Below are positions 9,048 through 20,019 of a stretch of 64,000 nt of DNA, in pieces. A model generated the notes under the pieces. That model was not told where the DNA came from. It worked only from the letters and a program-made list of their open reading frames with translations, and did no database searches. Source of the stretch: Meconema thalassinum (lineage: Eukaryota; Arthropoda; Insecta; Orthoptera; Tettigoniidae). Location: the NCBI GenBank assembly GCA_946902985.2, contig OX336388.2, positions 1,505,382,545-1,505,446,544 on the forward strand. Reading direction: 5' to 3'. The translations under genes and the position numbers were made by a program. Each line of letters starts with the position of its first letter. Position 1 is the stretch's first letter.

Positions 9048-11224
9048 TTAGCCTACTTTCGATTTTTGCAAAAAATGAAAGTAGACTTATGAGATCAACA
9101 CAGGGCGAAAAAAGTGTGTCTGTCTGTGTGTGTGTATGTGTGTGTGTGAGTCTGTGTGTGTGTGTATGTGTGTGTGTGAGTCTGTGTGTGTGTGTGTGTG
9201 TGTCAGTGTGTGTGTGAGTGTGTTTACTCTGAATGTCTGTCCCCCCCTATCAATTCGAACACGGTGAATGCGAATTGAACGAAATTTGGTACAAAGGTAG
9301 CACTAGCAAAGGACACCTCAGTGTCATGTTTTATATCGCCGCCATCTTGACGAAAACGTAATGGCGGCCACACAAATGTTCAAAGCTTAAATCAAATTAC
9401 GACTAACCTAATCATCCGATCTCTACCAAATTTTGCAACAACATACCTTTATGGGGGAACATCCTTTGACCAAACCAATAGGTCATCAGCGTAATAGTTT
9501 GCGGATGGTGGCCATCTTTGTGTGAAAATCGATTCCCCCTATTAATTCGAACACGGTGCAACCGAATGGAACGAAATTTGGTACAGAGGTAGTACTAACA
9601 AAAGGCACCTCAGTGTCATGTTTAATATCGCCGCCATCTTGACGGAAACGTAATGGCGGCCACACAAATGTTCAAAGCTTAAATCAAATTACGACTAACC
9701 TAATCATCCGATCTCTACCAAATTTTGCAACAACATACCTTTATGGGGGGAGCATACTTTGACCAAACTAATAGGTCAACAGCGTAATAGTTTGCGGATG
9801 GCGGCCATCTTTGTGTGAACATCGATTCCCCCTATTCATTCGAACACGGTGCAACCGAATGGAAAGAAATTTGGTACAGAGGTAGTACTAACAAAAGGCA
9901 CCTCAGTGTCATGTTTAATATCGCCGCCATCTTGACGGAAACGTAATGGCGGCCACACAAATGTTCTAAGCTTAAATCAAATTACGATTAACCTAATCAT
10001 CCGATCTCTACCAAATTTTGCAACAACATACCCTTATAGAGGAAGCATCCTTTGACCAAATGAATAGGTCATTAGCCTAATAGTTTGCGGATAGCGGCCA
10101 TCTTTGTGTGAAAATCAATTCCCCTATTAATTCAAACACGGTGAAACCGAATGGAACGAAATTTGGTACAGAGGTAGCACTAGCAAAGGGCATCTCAGTG
10201 TCATGTTTTATATCGCCGCCATATTGACAGAAACGTAATGGCGGCCACACGAATGTTCAAAGCTTAAATCAAATTACGATTAACCTAATCATCCGATCTC
10301 TACCAAATTTTGCAACTACATACCTTTATGGAGGGAGCATCCTTTGACCAATCGTATAGGTCATTCGCCTAATAGTTTGCGGATGGCGGCCATCTTTATG
10401 TCAAAATTGATTCCCCCTATTAATTCGAACACGGTGTAACCGAATGGAACGAAATTTGGTACAGAGGTAGCACTAGCAAAGGGCACCTCAGTGTCATGTT
10501 TTATATCGCCGCCATCTTGACTGAAACGTAATGGCGGCAACACGAATGTTCAAAGCTTAAATCAAATTACGATTAACCTAATTATGCGATCTCTACCAAA
10601 TTTTGCAACTACATACCTTTATGGAGGGAGCATCCTTGAACAAATCTATTAGGTCATTCGCCTAATAGTTTGCGGATGGCGGCCATCTTTGTGTCAGAAT
10701 CGATTCCCCCTATTAATTCAAACACGGTGAAACCGAATGGAACGAAATTTGGTACAGAGATAGCACTAGCAAAGGGCATCTCAGTGTCATGTTTTATTTC
10801 ACCGCTATCTTGACGGAAACGTAATCGCGGTCACCCAAATGTTAAAAGCTAAAATGTAATTACGACCAACCTAATAATCTAGTCTCTACCAAATTTTGCA
10901 ACACCATATCTTTATGTGGGAAACATATTCTGACCAAGCTGCAAGAACATCAGCCCAATAGTTTGCAGATGGTGGCCAAGTATGTGTGCAAATTGATTCT
11001 CCCTATCAATTCAAACACGGTGAAACCGAATTGAACGAAATTTGGTACAGAGGTAGCACTAGCAAAGGGCACCTCATATTCATGTTTAATATCCCTATAG
11101 CAAGTTGTATTTCAACAAGCTACTACAACCAACAATCATACTCCTTGAAAAGGACAAAGAGTTATAACAATACCCATGCATTTAGGAGAAAGTAGGCTAT
11201 ATGTTCTTTACTGAACATCTTGTT
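9048..11224 (+). mobile_element. DINE-1/Helentron-like element, family N, with tandem-repeat core
   Basis: The left end is TTTTTAGCCTACTTTC with an imperfect hairpin partner (GAAAGTAGACTTATGAGATC, 9078-9097). A TG microsatellite (9115-9230) and then 293 bp tandem repeats follow. The right end has GAAAGTAGGCT (11188-11198), an inverted match to the left AGCCTACTTTC, then the stem-loop ATGTTCTTTACTGAACAT (11201-11218) and CTTGTT. The order subterminal inverted repeat, microsatellite, tandem core, inverted repeat, stem-loop is that of DINE-1/Helentron-associated elements. Family M (2491) has the same design with different loop sequence, so the two are sister families. No ORF is present, so mobilisation must be in trans. 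Confidence 0.7.
9241..11095 (+). repeat. 293 bp tandem repeat array (6+ copies)
   Basis: The phrase 'gattccccctattaattcg' (with small changes) recurs at about 9531, 9824, 10116, 10409, 10702 and 10994, a spacing of 292-293 bp; a further copy begins near 9241. Each monomer carries 'atcgccgccatcttgac', 'gtaatggcggcca', 'ccgatctctaccaaatt' and 'gtttgcggatggcggcca'. The first five monomers are very similar; the last is more diverged and is cut by the element's right end. Confidence 0.93.
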
Positions 11225-11228
11225 CTTT

Positions 11229-12262
11229 ATTGATGTGTAACATCCTTCCGCTCGGTTGCTGCATAGTTTTGTGGGAGTGATTTTGAAAATTGGGGACGGA
11301 AGTTAATCGGGCGAAAGTGGATCGGACGGAAGTGAAGACGCACTGCCAGAAAAATGGGACGGAAATGAATCGGGCGGAAGTGGATCGAACGGAAGCGGAT
11401 CGGACGGAAGTGAAGACGCACTGCCAGCTGGATGTACAATTGAAAATGTGTGTATTGGAAACAAGGCAGTGTGTGCTCTGTAGCGCGAGAATGTTATGGC
11501 AAAACAGTAGGCAGTGCATTTAGAAGGCACTGGTTTGACGAGCACAGTGGCAAATGTTTCACCGACTTTCATTTGTCATTGAGCAGTTTATGAAGCTTCA
11601 CGTTCAAGGTTGAATATCACATGGGGTAGGACAAAGACGACAAATGACATTTAAGTAAGCGGCATTATTGTCAAGCTGTGGGTGAGTAGTCCAATATTAA
11701 ATACATAACAGAATGTTGTTATATGAGTGGAATAAAAGCTGTATTTTCATCATATGTGAGACTAGGTCATTTCATGATTGTAGGAAGCCATGTTTTGATT
11801 GTTTACGACGAACTGTATGAGAGCCTTGAGAATAATGAATGTTATAGTTACTGAGGAATGTGCTCACAGTATTTGAGAGCACTGTCGACGTTGTGTGTCA
11901 CTTTGTTATTATGAATTATTAATGTAAAAGGAAGGAAGGAAGCTTGTAGTTTTGCGTGTCCGTTAATCTCACGATCATGATCCACGGTACCTCGCTTTTA
12001 CGTGGAATGCGAACCACAGGACATTTCAATTCGAAAATCTCACCTGTATTGACCGGGAATCAAACCCGGTCTACCTTGGTGAGAGACTAACAGCTTGACC
12101 GCTGCGCCACAAATGTGACAGTAGCATATCTCCAATTCAATCTATACATTCATCATTGTACCGGTATGAAAATGGAGTGTAAATTAACATTTTAAGAATG
12201 TCCAAGCTGTGTAGTATACGAGTAGGATAACATGTCAGATGTTACACATCATATGCAACTAC
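11229..12262. mobile_element. Putative short-TIR element (TGATGTGTAACATC ends)
   Basis: TGATGTGTAACATC near 11230 reappears as its inverse GATGTTACACATCA near 12238-12252, giving a ~1 kb unit. The same two ends, with matching flanking text ('ccgctcggttgctg', 'ataacatgtcagatgtt'), bound a larger composite at 54382-61163. A ~70 bp internal duplication lies at 11292-11428 ('gggacggaag...gaagacgcactgccag' twice). No transposase is visible and no target duplication was established. Type unknown. Confidence 0.5.
11935..12115 (-). repeat. tRNA-derived SINE, reverse
   Basis: On minus, an A-box-like 'gtggcgcagcggtcaagctg' (reverse of 12092-12111) is followed by a B-box GGTTTGATTCC (reverse of 12056-12066) at pol III spacing. 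The tail extends left to the 'aaggaaggaaggaagc' stretch. The head resembles a tRNA gene, but the anticodon region is not foldable by eye into a good stem and a SINE-like tail follows, so I do not call a tRNA gene. Confidence 0.65.
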
Positions 12263-13060
12263 TGTAAGGCTCGTATCTTTTTATTATTATTTATTATTCA
12301 TTAAATCGTACAATCATACACCATACGAGACGAGACACCACAGCAACCTGCCTAACAGACGTGTGGGCAGTGTCTGTCCCTTTCTCCTACGTTTGAGACA
12401 CACAGCGCGCTGCTGCACCTCCTTTGTACTTTCATTTTATTCAAAAATTGAAAGCAGGCTAAAAGTCTACACATAGTCAAGCCCACGTGGATTTCAACCA
12501 CAGTGCCAAGTCCCCTTATGAAACAAGTGGGTATTACAGTCATTTAGAAGCGAATTTCCCCTACTATAAGGACGTAGAATTAATTTAAAAAATATAATCT
12601 TCATTTTAAGTGTTTTTCTTATGTTGTACGAGTTTAGGGTGTGGGCCCCATTAAGGTGGATCATAGGGTACAGTTATTATAATTAATGAACAGTCGGTCA
12701 GCACGCAGCTACACTAAGCTCTTAATCCCCACCGCTAGGCTTAGAGAGCACTTCAAGAGGCAATTAAACCCTACACTAGTATTACTTGTAAAGTTGGGGA
12801 GATATTAAGGGAATCCTTTTAACTGGCACGGCTTAATCTTCATGGAGTTCACCAACAACGAGACACTACTTCGCTTAGAAGGCCGACATTGTAATCTGCC
12901 ATCATATCCTCCGGTTCAGTTTAGTATTTCGACATCTAAGAGATGGCCTATGATTCATGAGTTGAAAGCAAAATAGAGACAAATATATCTTTATGTTGTT
13001 ATTATTCTCACATTTGTTCAAAAGAATGTCACATAATTTATGGAGATTTTAATACTTGCA
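12263..13060. other. Spacer with one DINE-1-like end hairpin
   Basis: No gene. At about 12427-12460 'ctttcattttattcaaaaat' then 'tgaaagcaggctaaaag' repeats the terminal hairpin of families M and N in reverse. The rest, including 12560-13050, shows nothing I can support. The TA-rich end at 13059-13092 is the LINE tail of the next feature. Confidence 0.5.
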
Positions 13061-14779
13061 ATAAATAAATAATTAAATAAATACATAAATCATCATCATC
13101 ATGTTTCTCAGTCAAGCGACTGGTCTGTCCCTACAATGAGTCATTTCCACGTTGTTCGGTCTTGTGCTGTCCTTTTGACCACTTCATAACTTCGTAGGCC
13201 AGAGCTATCTAGGAAAGATTTCATTAAAGTGTTGCGTGGCCTCCCGCGAGGGCGTTTGCCAGGTATTTTGCCTTCTAGTATGTCGATCATCAGGCCACCA
13301 TGTCGTAACCTGTGGCCAAGCCTGGTGGATCTCCTTCTATATATCTGGCGGATCATTTGTCGTTCTTCCTTCATTCGATCCAGCACCGTTATGTTGGTCA
13401 TTTACTCTACCCAGCTGATCTTTTCAATTCGGCGCAACACCACATCTCAAACGCTTCTAGTCGTTTAATGTCACCTCTATTCTTGTCCAGGTCTCACTGC
13501 AGTACATTGCAACTGGCCATATGTAGGTCTTAACCAGTTGTTTTCTAAGGCTGAGGGACATCGAGCGTTGACAAATTAGAGAATGCTTTTCACGGAATGC
13601 CTGCTTGGCCACGGCTATACGGCTCGTGATTTCAACTTCACATCGTAGCTCTTCTGTGAAGATCTGACCAAGGTATTTAAATCGACTGACCTGTTGTACT
13701 GGTTCTTTATTTATGGTTATATTTAGTTGGTGTTGATGCTTACTTATCACCAGAATCTTGGTCTTCTTAAAATTGATTTTCATTCCGTATTCTGTAGCTG
13801 TATCATTTAAACGTTGCAACATGTTTGTTAATGTATGCGGATTTACTGCAAGTAATGCCAGATCATCAGCAAATTTAATATTCTGGATAAGTCTTCCACC
13901 AACTTTCACTCCCATATTAGAACCTTTAAAAGACCACTTTGTTATAGCTTCAGCGAAGGCATTGGACAGTCTAGGGGACAGCAAACAACCTTGTCGCACA
14001 CCTTTTCGGATCTAGCGGGTTCTGATACGTCATTTCCAAGCCTAACAACAGCAGTTTGATTTATATACAGATCAAATATTAATCTGATTAATCGATGGGG
14101 ACATCCTATTTGATTCAGAAGAGGAAACAGCTTGTGCCAGCTGACTTTATCAAATGCTTTTTCGAAGTCCACAAAGCACACGTAAAGGTTTCTGTTTACG
14201 CTTAACATCCTTTCTCCAAGACATCGCAAAGACCCGATTGCATCACGTGCAGACATATTCTTTCGAAAACCAATTTGAGAGTTGTCTAGATACTGTTCGA
14301 TGTATATCTCCACCCTTTTCCTCAAAATCTGCAGAAGTATCTTTGATGCATGAGGGATGAGACTAATGGTCCGATAGTCACTACATTCAACTAGTACAGT
14401 CTTCTTTGGAATTGGAATGATGACGCTGGTATAAAACTCCTGAGACCATTTACCTTCTTCGAAGATTCTTACTACCAATTTTAATATCCATTCAAGTGTA
14501 CTATCCACACTATTCTTAATTAGTTCAGCAGGAACATTGTCAATGCCTTGCGTTTTACCCATGGATATTGATTTTAGAGCTTCGTCGAACTCTGATCTAA
14601 TAATTCTATCTTCTGCGATTGACCTGTCTTCCTCGCCAAGTGTTGGCAAATCGAATGGAATTGGTTCTGCGTATAGATCTTCAACATACATCCTCCAGTG
14701 TTCCTTCTTGTAATTCAGGTCTGATATAGGATTCCCATGTGTATCACGGAACTGTCTAGTGCGGAGTCCTCTTAGGTAG
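13061..14779 (-). pseudogene. RTE-like LINE reverse transcriptase, 5'-truncated, left-arm copy
   Basis: Minus-strand frames give a reverse transcriptase in pieces. From 14691: MGKTQGIDNVPAELIKNSVD, then SVIIPIPKKTVLVECSDYRT, QIGFRKNMSARDAIGSLRCL and CFVDFEKAFDKVSWHKLFPL (palm motif A, Asp in VDFEKAFD). From 13999, in a new frame: MRQGCLLSPRLSNAFAEAI and the catalytic FADDLALL at residues 43-50. From 13401: the GRPRNTL tail. Frame changes occur near 14010 and 13460. The upstream endonuclease domain is missing, since homology ends at 14779 against repeat D. The 3' tail is (AATAAAT)-rich. The element type 'RTE-like' is inferred from the motif wording; it is close to insect proteins often named endonuclease-reverse transcriptase. 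A near-identical inverted copy is at 27674-29380. Confidence 0.92.
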
Positions 14780-16404
14780 ATTTCATTAGAAAGCTAACTA
14801 TTGCAATGGGTACCATGTTTCGACTTCCGGAAAATTTCGACATATCTTCGCGTTTCACATCCCCCAGACCCCAAAACCACCGTCAGATCAAAAGTTTATA
14901 TATAATTTATGTATATATGTATCTATCTATCTATATATATATATCAGTTTCTTGTGGACACGATAACTGCCGTAATTTTGCACCGATCACTTTGAAATTT
15001 TTACAAAATATGTATCCCTATAAAATCTCGGTTGAGTTCGTTAATGGGAAAATCGGTCGAAGGGGGTGAAGATGGGGGGCTTTTTTCGAAACAGTGAAAT
15101 TTCTCTATAACTCTCCTAATACGTGAAATATCGAATCCCTTCAAAGTTCATAATATGTGTCGGATAACTGCCAAAAATTTATGTCAAATAAGTTTTTTGA
15201 TAGCACCAACCATTGACCAAAGGGGTGGAAAAAAGTGGGGTTTTCGGGAAACATTAATCATATCTCTCTTAATAGGCACAATATCAAAACCGTACGAAAT
15301 GGAAAATATTCCCCTAATAATTACCTAAAACGTTTGTCTGAAAGAATTTTTGATATGACCCACCATTACGCCAAGGGATGAGAAAAATGATTTCGGAATT
15401 TTAAAAAATGCCAAGTGCCATCAGAGGTTACCATAACAACGCTTTTAAATTGATAAGGGATGATCTATCAGAGTTGCCAAGACAACGCCATTGACGAGAT
15501 CACATTCATTTTTAGCCTACTTTTCACACTTTTCAAAAATGAGGAAAAAGTAGACTTATCTCTTATATAAAAATCTATTATATAAAACTAAGTGTCCTGA
15601 CTGACTGACTGACTCATCATCGCCCAGCCAAAACTATTAAAGCTAGAAACATGAAATTTTGGGAATATGTTCGTTGTAAGTCGAAAACGCCCACTAAGGA
15701 AGGGTTTTTGGATATTCAGTTTCTAAAGGGGTGTTAAGGGGGTACACCTGCATTTCATTGAATAACAATATCTCCAGATTGCTTTCATTGGGGGATTTGA
15801 TACTCGGCATATAAACTCATCATTAAAAATAAGAAGATACGTGTCTGAGGGTTTTTCGATGTGGTGTATATTTTGAGGTGAAAGGGGTGAAAAGTGGGGG
15901 TTGAGGGTTTCCTAACCGAGCGTGTATCTCTTAAACGACATAGGCGAGGAGTTTGGACCTCAGCGGAAAAAAATCAGCATAAAAAATAACAAAACAGGTG
16001 TTTGACCGTTTTTTCATAAATCCAATATAAGGGGCCCATGGGGAGGGGTGAAAATATGGGGAGGGGGGAGGAAACGTAATATGTCTGAGTGTAAAGCTAT
16101 ACATGGCCTATGTTGTAGACAATAACACATTACATCTTTTTTGTCTCTTGCTATTTCATCATACGACGAATACTTACGGAGTTATTAATGATTTTGTACT
16201 TTTTGGATGGAATTTTCTAAGTCCCAGGATTGGCATAAAAATTGATTCGAATGAAATTTCGAAAAATAGTTTTTTTTAATACTTTTATTATATTTTTCAC
16301 GTCTTTTAGGGTCCGGAACCAATATGATATTTTGATGTTTTTTTTCGTCCCATGCATTTTTGGTTTCAGGTGATAGAATTATTTTCCACTAGGACCGATG
16401 CTTA
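13073..16404. repeat. Left arm of a ~3.3 kb inverted duplication
   Basis: Positions x here pair with about 42453-x on the other strand (26047-29380). Across the LINE and D parts (13073-15640) I noticed only three differences: one T missing from the right copy near 14187/28266, a substitution at about 13149/29304 that removes a stop, and a synonymous change at about 13217/29236. Beyond 15640 the arms remain similar across one Helitron-like unit, but differences increase. The arm ends coincide with the LINE's 3' end and with a Helitron-unit boundary. Confidence 0.93.
14780..15573 (+). repeat. Repeat D (copy 1)
   Basis: Starts at 'aggtagatttcattagaaag', has a TA-rich microsatellite at about 14900-14945 and ends with a hairpin of the DINE-1-like type, TTTAGCCTACTTTTC (15511 on) with GAAAAAGTAGACTTATCTC (to 15561). 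Other copies start at 17537 and 18515 (plus) and at 26881-27673 (minus, in the right arm). The 87-codon frame at 14806 is conserved only because the copies are young; there is no known domain. The end hairpin suggests another rolling-circle-type non-autonomous family, by analogy only. Confidence 0.75.
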
Positions 16405-17246
16405 TCTCTTATATAAAAACAAGTGTCCTGACTGACTGACTGACTGACTGACTCATCATCGGCCAGCCAAAACTATTAAAGTTAGAAACATGAAATTTTG
16501 GGAATATGTTCGTTATAAGTCGAAAACGCCCACTAAGGAAGGGTTTTTGGATATTCAGTTTCTAAAGGGGTGTTATGGGGGTACACTTGCATTTCATTGA
16601 ATAACAATATCTCCAGATTGCTTTCATTGGGGGATTTGATACTCGGCATATAAACTCATCATTAAAAATAAGAAGATACGTGTCTGAGGGTTTTTCGATG
16701 TGGTGTATATTTTGAGGTGAAAGGGGTGAAAAGTGGGGGTTGAGGGTTTCCTAACCGAGCGTGTATCTCTTAAACGACATAGGCGAGGAGTTTGGAACTC
16801 AGCGGAAAAAAATCAGCATAAAAATAACAAAATAGGTGTTTGACCGTTTTTTCATAAATCCAATATAAGGGGCCCATGGGGGGGGGGGGGGTGAAAATAT
16901 GGGGAGGGGGGAGGAAACGTAATATGTCTGAGTGTAAAGCTATACATGGCCTATGTTGTAGACAATAACACATTACATCTTTTTTGTCTCTTGCTATTTC
17001 ATCATACGACGAATACTTAGGGAGTTATTAATGATTTTGTCCTTTTTGGCCGGAATTTTCTAAGTCCCAGGAATGGCATAAAAATTGATTCGAATGAAAT
17101 TTCGAAAAATAGCTTTTTAATACTTTTATTATATTTTTCACGTCTTTTAGGGTCTGGAACCAATATGATATTTTGATGTTTTTTTTTCGTCCCATGCATT
17201 TTTGGTTTCAGGTGATAGAATTATTTTCCACTAGGACCGATGCTTA
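15574..17246 (+). mobile_element. Two tandem Helitron-like units (H1, H2), plus strand
   Basis: H1 15574-16404 and H2 16405-17246 are head-to-tail units of 831 and 842 bp. Each starts TCT(C/A)TTATATAAAA, followed by a GACT repeat and 'catcatcgcccagcc', and ends 'ccactaggaccgatgctta'. The 5' TC followed by a TATATA tract, with target A before it, fits Helitron 5' ends. The unit 3' end lacks a CTRR motif, so mobilisation of single units is not shown. H2 has an unusual G-run (16878-16890) and the 'ttatgggggtacacttgc' variant shared with the right-arm unit at 26047-26880. Confidence 0.75.
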
Positions 17247-17536
17247 TCTCTTATATAAAAACAAGTGTCCTGACTGACTGACTCATCATCGGCCAGCCAA
17301 AACTATTAAAGCTAGAAACATGAAATTTTGGGAATATGTTCGTTGTAAGTCGAAAACGCCCACTAAGGAAGGGTTTTTGGATATTCAGTTTCTAAAGGGG
17401 TGTTAAGGGGGTACACCTGCATTTCATTGAATAACAATATCTCCAGATTGCTTTCATTGGGGGATTTGATACTCGGCATATAAACTCATCGTTTTGGCTG
17501 GGCGATGATGAGTCAGTCAGTCAGGACACTTGTTTT
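17247..17536 (+). repeat. Truncated Helitron-like unit ending in an inverted fragment of itself
   Basis: H3 starts like H1 and H2 at 17247 but stops at 17490 in 'aaactcatc'. It is followed directly by 'gttttggctgggcgatgatg', 'agtcagtcagtcaggacac' and 'ttgtttt' (17491-17536), the reverse complement of its own first ~50 bp. Repeat D begins right after. Confidence 0.85.
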
Positions 17537-18514
17537 AGGTAGATTTCTTTAGAAAGCTAACTATTGCAATGGGTCCCATGTTTCGACTTCCGGAAAATTT
17601 CGACATATCTTCGCGTTTCACATCCCCCAGACCCCAAAACCACCGTCAGTTCAAAAGTTTATATATAATTTATGTATATATGTATCTATCTATCTATATA
17701 TATATATATATATATCAGTTTCTTGTGGACACGATAACTGCCGTAATTTTTCACCAATCACTTTGAATTTTTTACATAATATGTATCCCTATAAAATCTC
17801 GGTCGAGTTCGTTAATGGGCAAAATTGGTCATAGGGGGTAAAAATGGGGGGCTTTTTTCGAAAAAGTGAAATATCGCTATAACTCTCTTAATACATGAAA
17901 TATCGAATCCCTTCAAAGTTCATAATATGTGTCGGATAAGTGCCAAAAATTTATGTCAAATAAGTTTTTTGATAGCACCAACCATTGACCAAAGGGGTGG
18001 GAAAAAGTGGGTTTTTCGGGAAACATTAATCATATCTCTGTTAATAGGCACAATATCAAAACCGCACAAAATGGACAATATTCCTCCAATAATTACCTAA
18101 AACTTTTGTCTGAAAGAATTTTTGATATGACCCACCATTACGCCACGGGGTGAACAAAATGATTTAAATTATAAGAAAATGCCAAGTGCCAAGAGAGGTT
18201 GCCATGACAACTTTACTTTTAATTGATAAGGGATGACCATCAGCAGTTGCTATGACAACGCCACTGCACGAGATCACATTCAGTTTTCATATGTCAGTGG
18301 GAAGCGACTTCGGTATCGGAACTGGTAGCATGCTGAACTTCTATGCCCAAGGTCGCGGGTTCAAACCCGGTTGAAGTCGTCGGATTTACTAAGAGCGCTA
18401 AAAAACCTGAGTTTGCTTTCCTTCGGAGGGGAAGTTCCAACGTTCGTTGCGAGTTGCTGATTGAGGTGGCATCTAGTAGCCAAGTTCACAGCTAGGTGTC
18501 GTTGACGGCAGTAT
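17537..18514 (+). repeat. D-S compound unit (copy 1)
   Basis: Repeat D (17537-about 18288) is followed by a SINE-like segment S. S carries a tRNA-like part with 'actggtagcatgctgaac' and a B-box-like GGTTCAAACCC (about 18359-18369), then 'ttccaacgttcgttgcgag' and 'agccaagttcacagctagg'. The unit ends inside 'gttgacggcagtatttt', where a second D begins. Confidence 0.75.
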
Positions 18515-20019
18515 TTTAGGTAGATTTCATTAGAAAGCTAACTATTGCAATGGGTACCATGTTTCGATTTCCGGAAAATTTCGACATATCTTCGCGTTTC
18601 ACATCCCCCAGACCCCAAAACCACCGTCAGTTCAAAAGTTTATATATAATTTATGTAATATATGTATATATATGTATATCAGTTTCTTATGGACACGATA
18701 ACTGCCGTAATTTTGCACCAATCACTTTGAATGTTTTACCGAATATGTATACCCATAAAATCTCGGACGAGTTCGTTACTGGGCTAAATCGGTCGAAGGG
18801 GATGAAAATGGGGGACTCTTGTTTCGAAAAAATGAAATATTGCTATAACTCTCTTAATATGTGAAATATCGAATCCGTTCAAAGTTCATACTATGTGTCG
18901 GATAAAGCTCAGAAATTTATGTTTGAAACGTTTTTTTGATAGCACCAACCATTGACCAAAGGGGTGGGAAAAAGTGTTTTTTTCGGGAAACATTAATCAT
19001 ATCTCTGTTAATAGGCACAATATCAAAACCGTACAAAATGGACAATATTCCCCTAATAATTACCTAAAACTTTTGTCTGAAAGAATTTTTGATATGAGCC
19101 ACCATTACGCCAAGGGATGAGAAAAATGATTTCGGAATTGTAAGAAAATGCCAAGAGCTATCAGTGGTTGACATGGCAACACTACTAAATTGATGAGGGA
19201 TGAGCCATCAGACGTTGCCATGACAACGCACTTGCGCGAGATCAGATTCAGATTTCCATCTGACTTAGTGTGATGCGGCTTCGGTGACTTAACTGGTAGC
19301 ATGCTGAACTCCTATGCCCAAGGTCGCGGGTTCAAAGCCGGCCAAAGTCGTCAGATTTTCTAAGAGCGCTAAAAATCCCTCAGTATGCTTTCCTTTGGAG
19401 GAGAAGTTCCAACGTTCGTTGCGAGTTGCTGATTGCGGTGGCATCTAGTAGCCAAGTTCACAGCTAGGTGTTGTTGACGGTAGTATCTGGTAACAACATT
19501 AGGAACTACTGCTTGAAAGTGAGCGTCTGCATTCCTTACCTGAATTACAGACTAATACAGCTATCACAATTCACACCGTTTATCAGACATATTCTACACT
19601 CACCCAAAGTACACGGGGTTACATGACCACGTTGTCGCAGCCCCTAAACTGAGGAGGAACCAACCAACATCTCTGCGGGAGATATAATTTTGCGTGAAGA
19701 AGTAACAGACCGTTACATAGTTACACATCAGTGTCGAAACTTTGCATAAGGACAGTGTGACCACAAGTATAAAAATGGACTCCAAATGACAAGAAGGTTA
19801 CTGTCATCATAAGACAATAGAATGTTTAAAATATGCATAAAATGACGAAAAACAAAGTTAATTAATCTCCAATTATAAAATACTTTCACGCAATAAATGT
19901 GGTCTGATCCTTCTACGAAAACCTGCATATTCTGCCTATTTTCGACTATCCCCAAGTTTGTCCGGTGAAATCTACCTCCGCCTTCCGGCGTGCCGAGAGG
20001 ACTTTTTTTATATAAGAGA
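18515..20019 (+). repeat. D-S compound unit (copy 2) with long S
   Basis: D occupies 18515 to about 19246. S continues through the tRNA-like part (B-box GGTTCAAAGCC near 19330) and, unlike copy 1, runs on to 'gtgccgagagga' near 20001. The longer S matches 45818-46536 along its whole length. The S segment ends at the same 'cggcgtgccgagagga' in both places, so this is probably a true element end. Open frames at 19600-20045 on minus show no domain. Confidence 0.75.

Noticed and set aside
8981..9217. Cysteine/valine-rich small secreted-like protein (VCVCVC)
   Set aside because: Translation of a TG microsatellite.
12056..12111. Functional tRNA gene
   Set aside because: A- and B-boxes are present but no full cloverleaf can be drawn, and a SINE-like tail follows.
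14806..15069. Conserved 87-codon frame seen in several copies
   Set aside because: Conservation comes from recent duplication of repeat D; the frame is altered in the copies at 17569 and 18550 and has no domain.
15574..17246. Calling each ~830 bp unit a complete Helitron
   Set aside because: The unit 3' end (gatgctta) lacks hairpin plus CTRR; only the larger copies and the 51498-53251 element show it.
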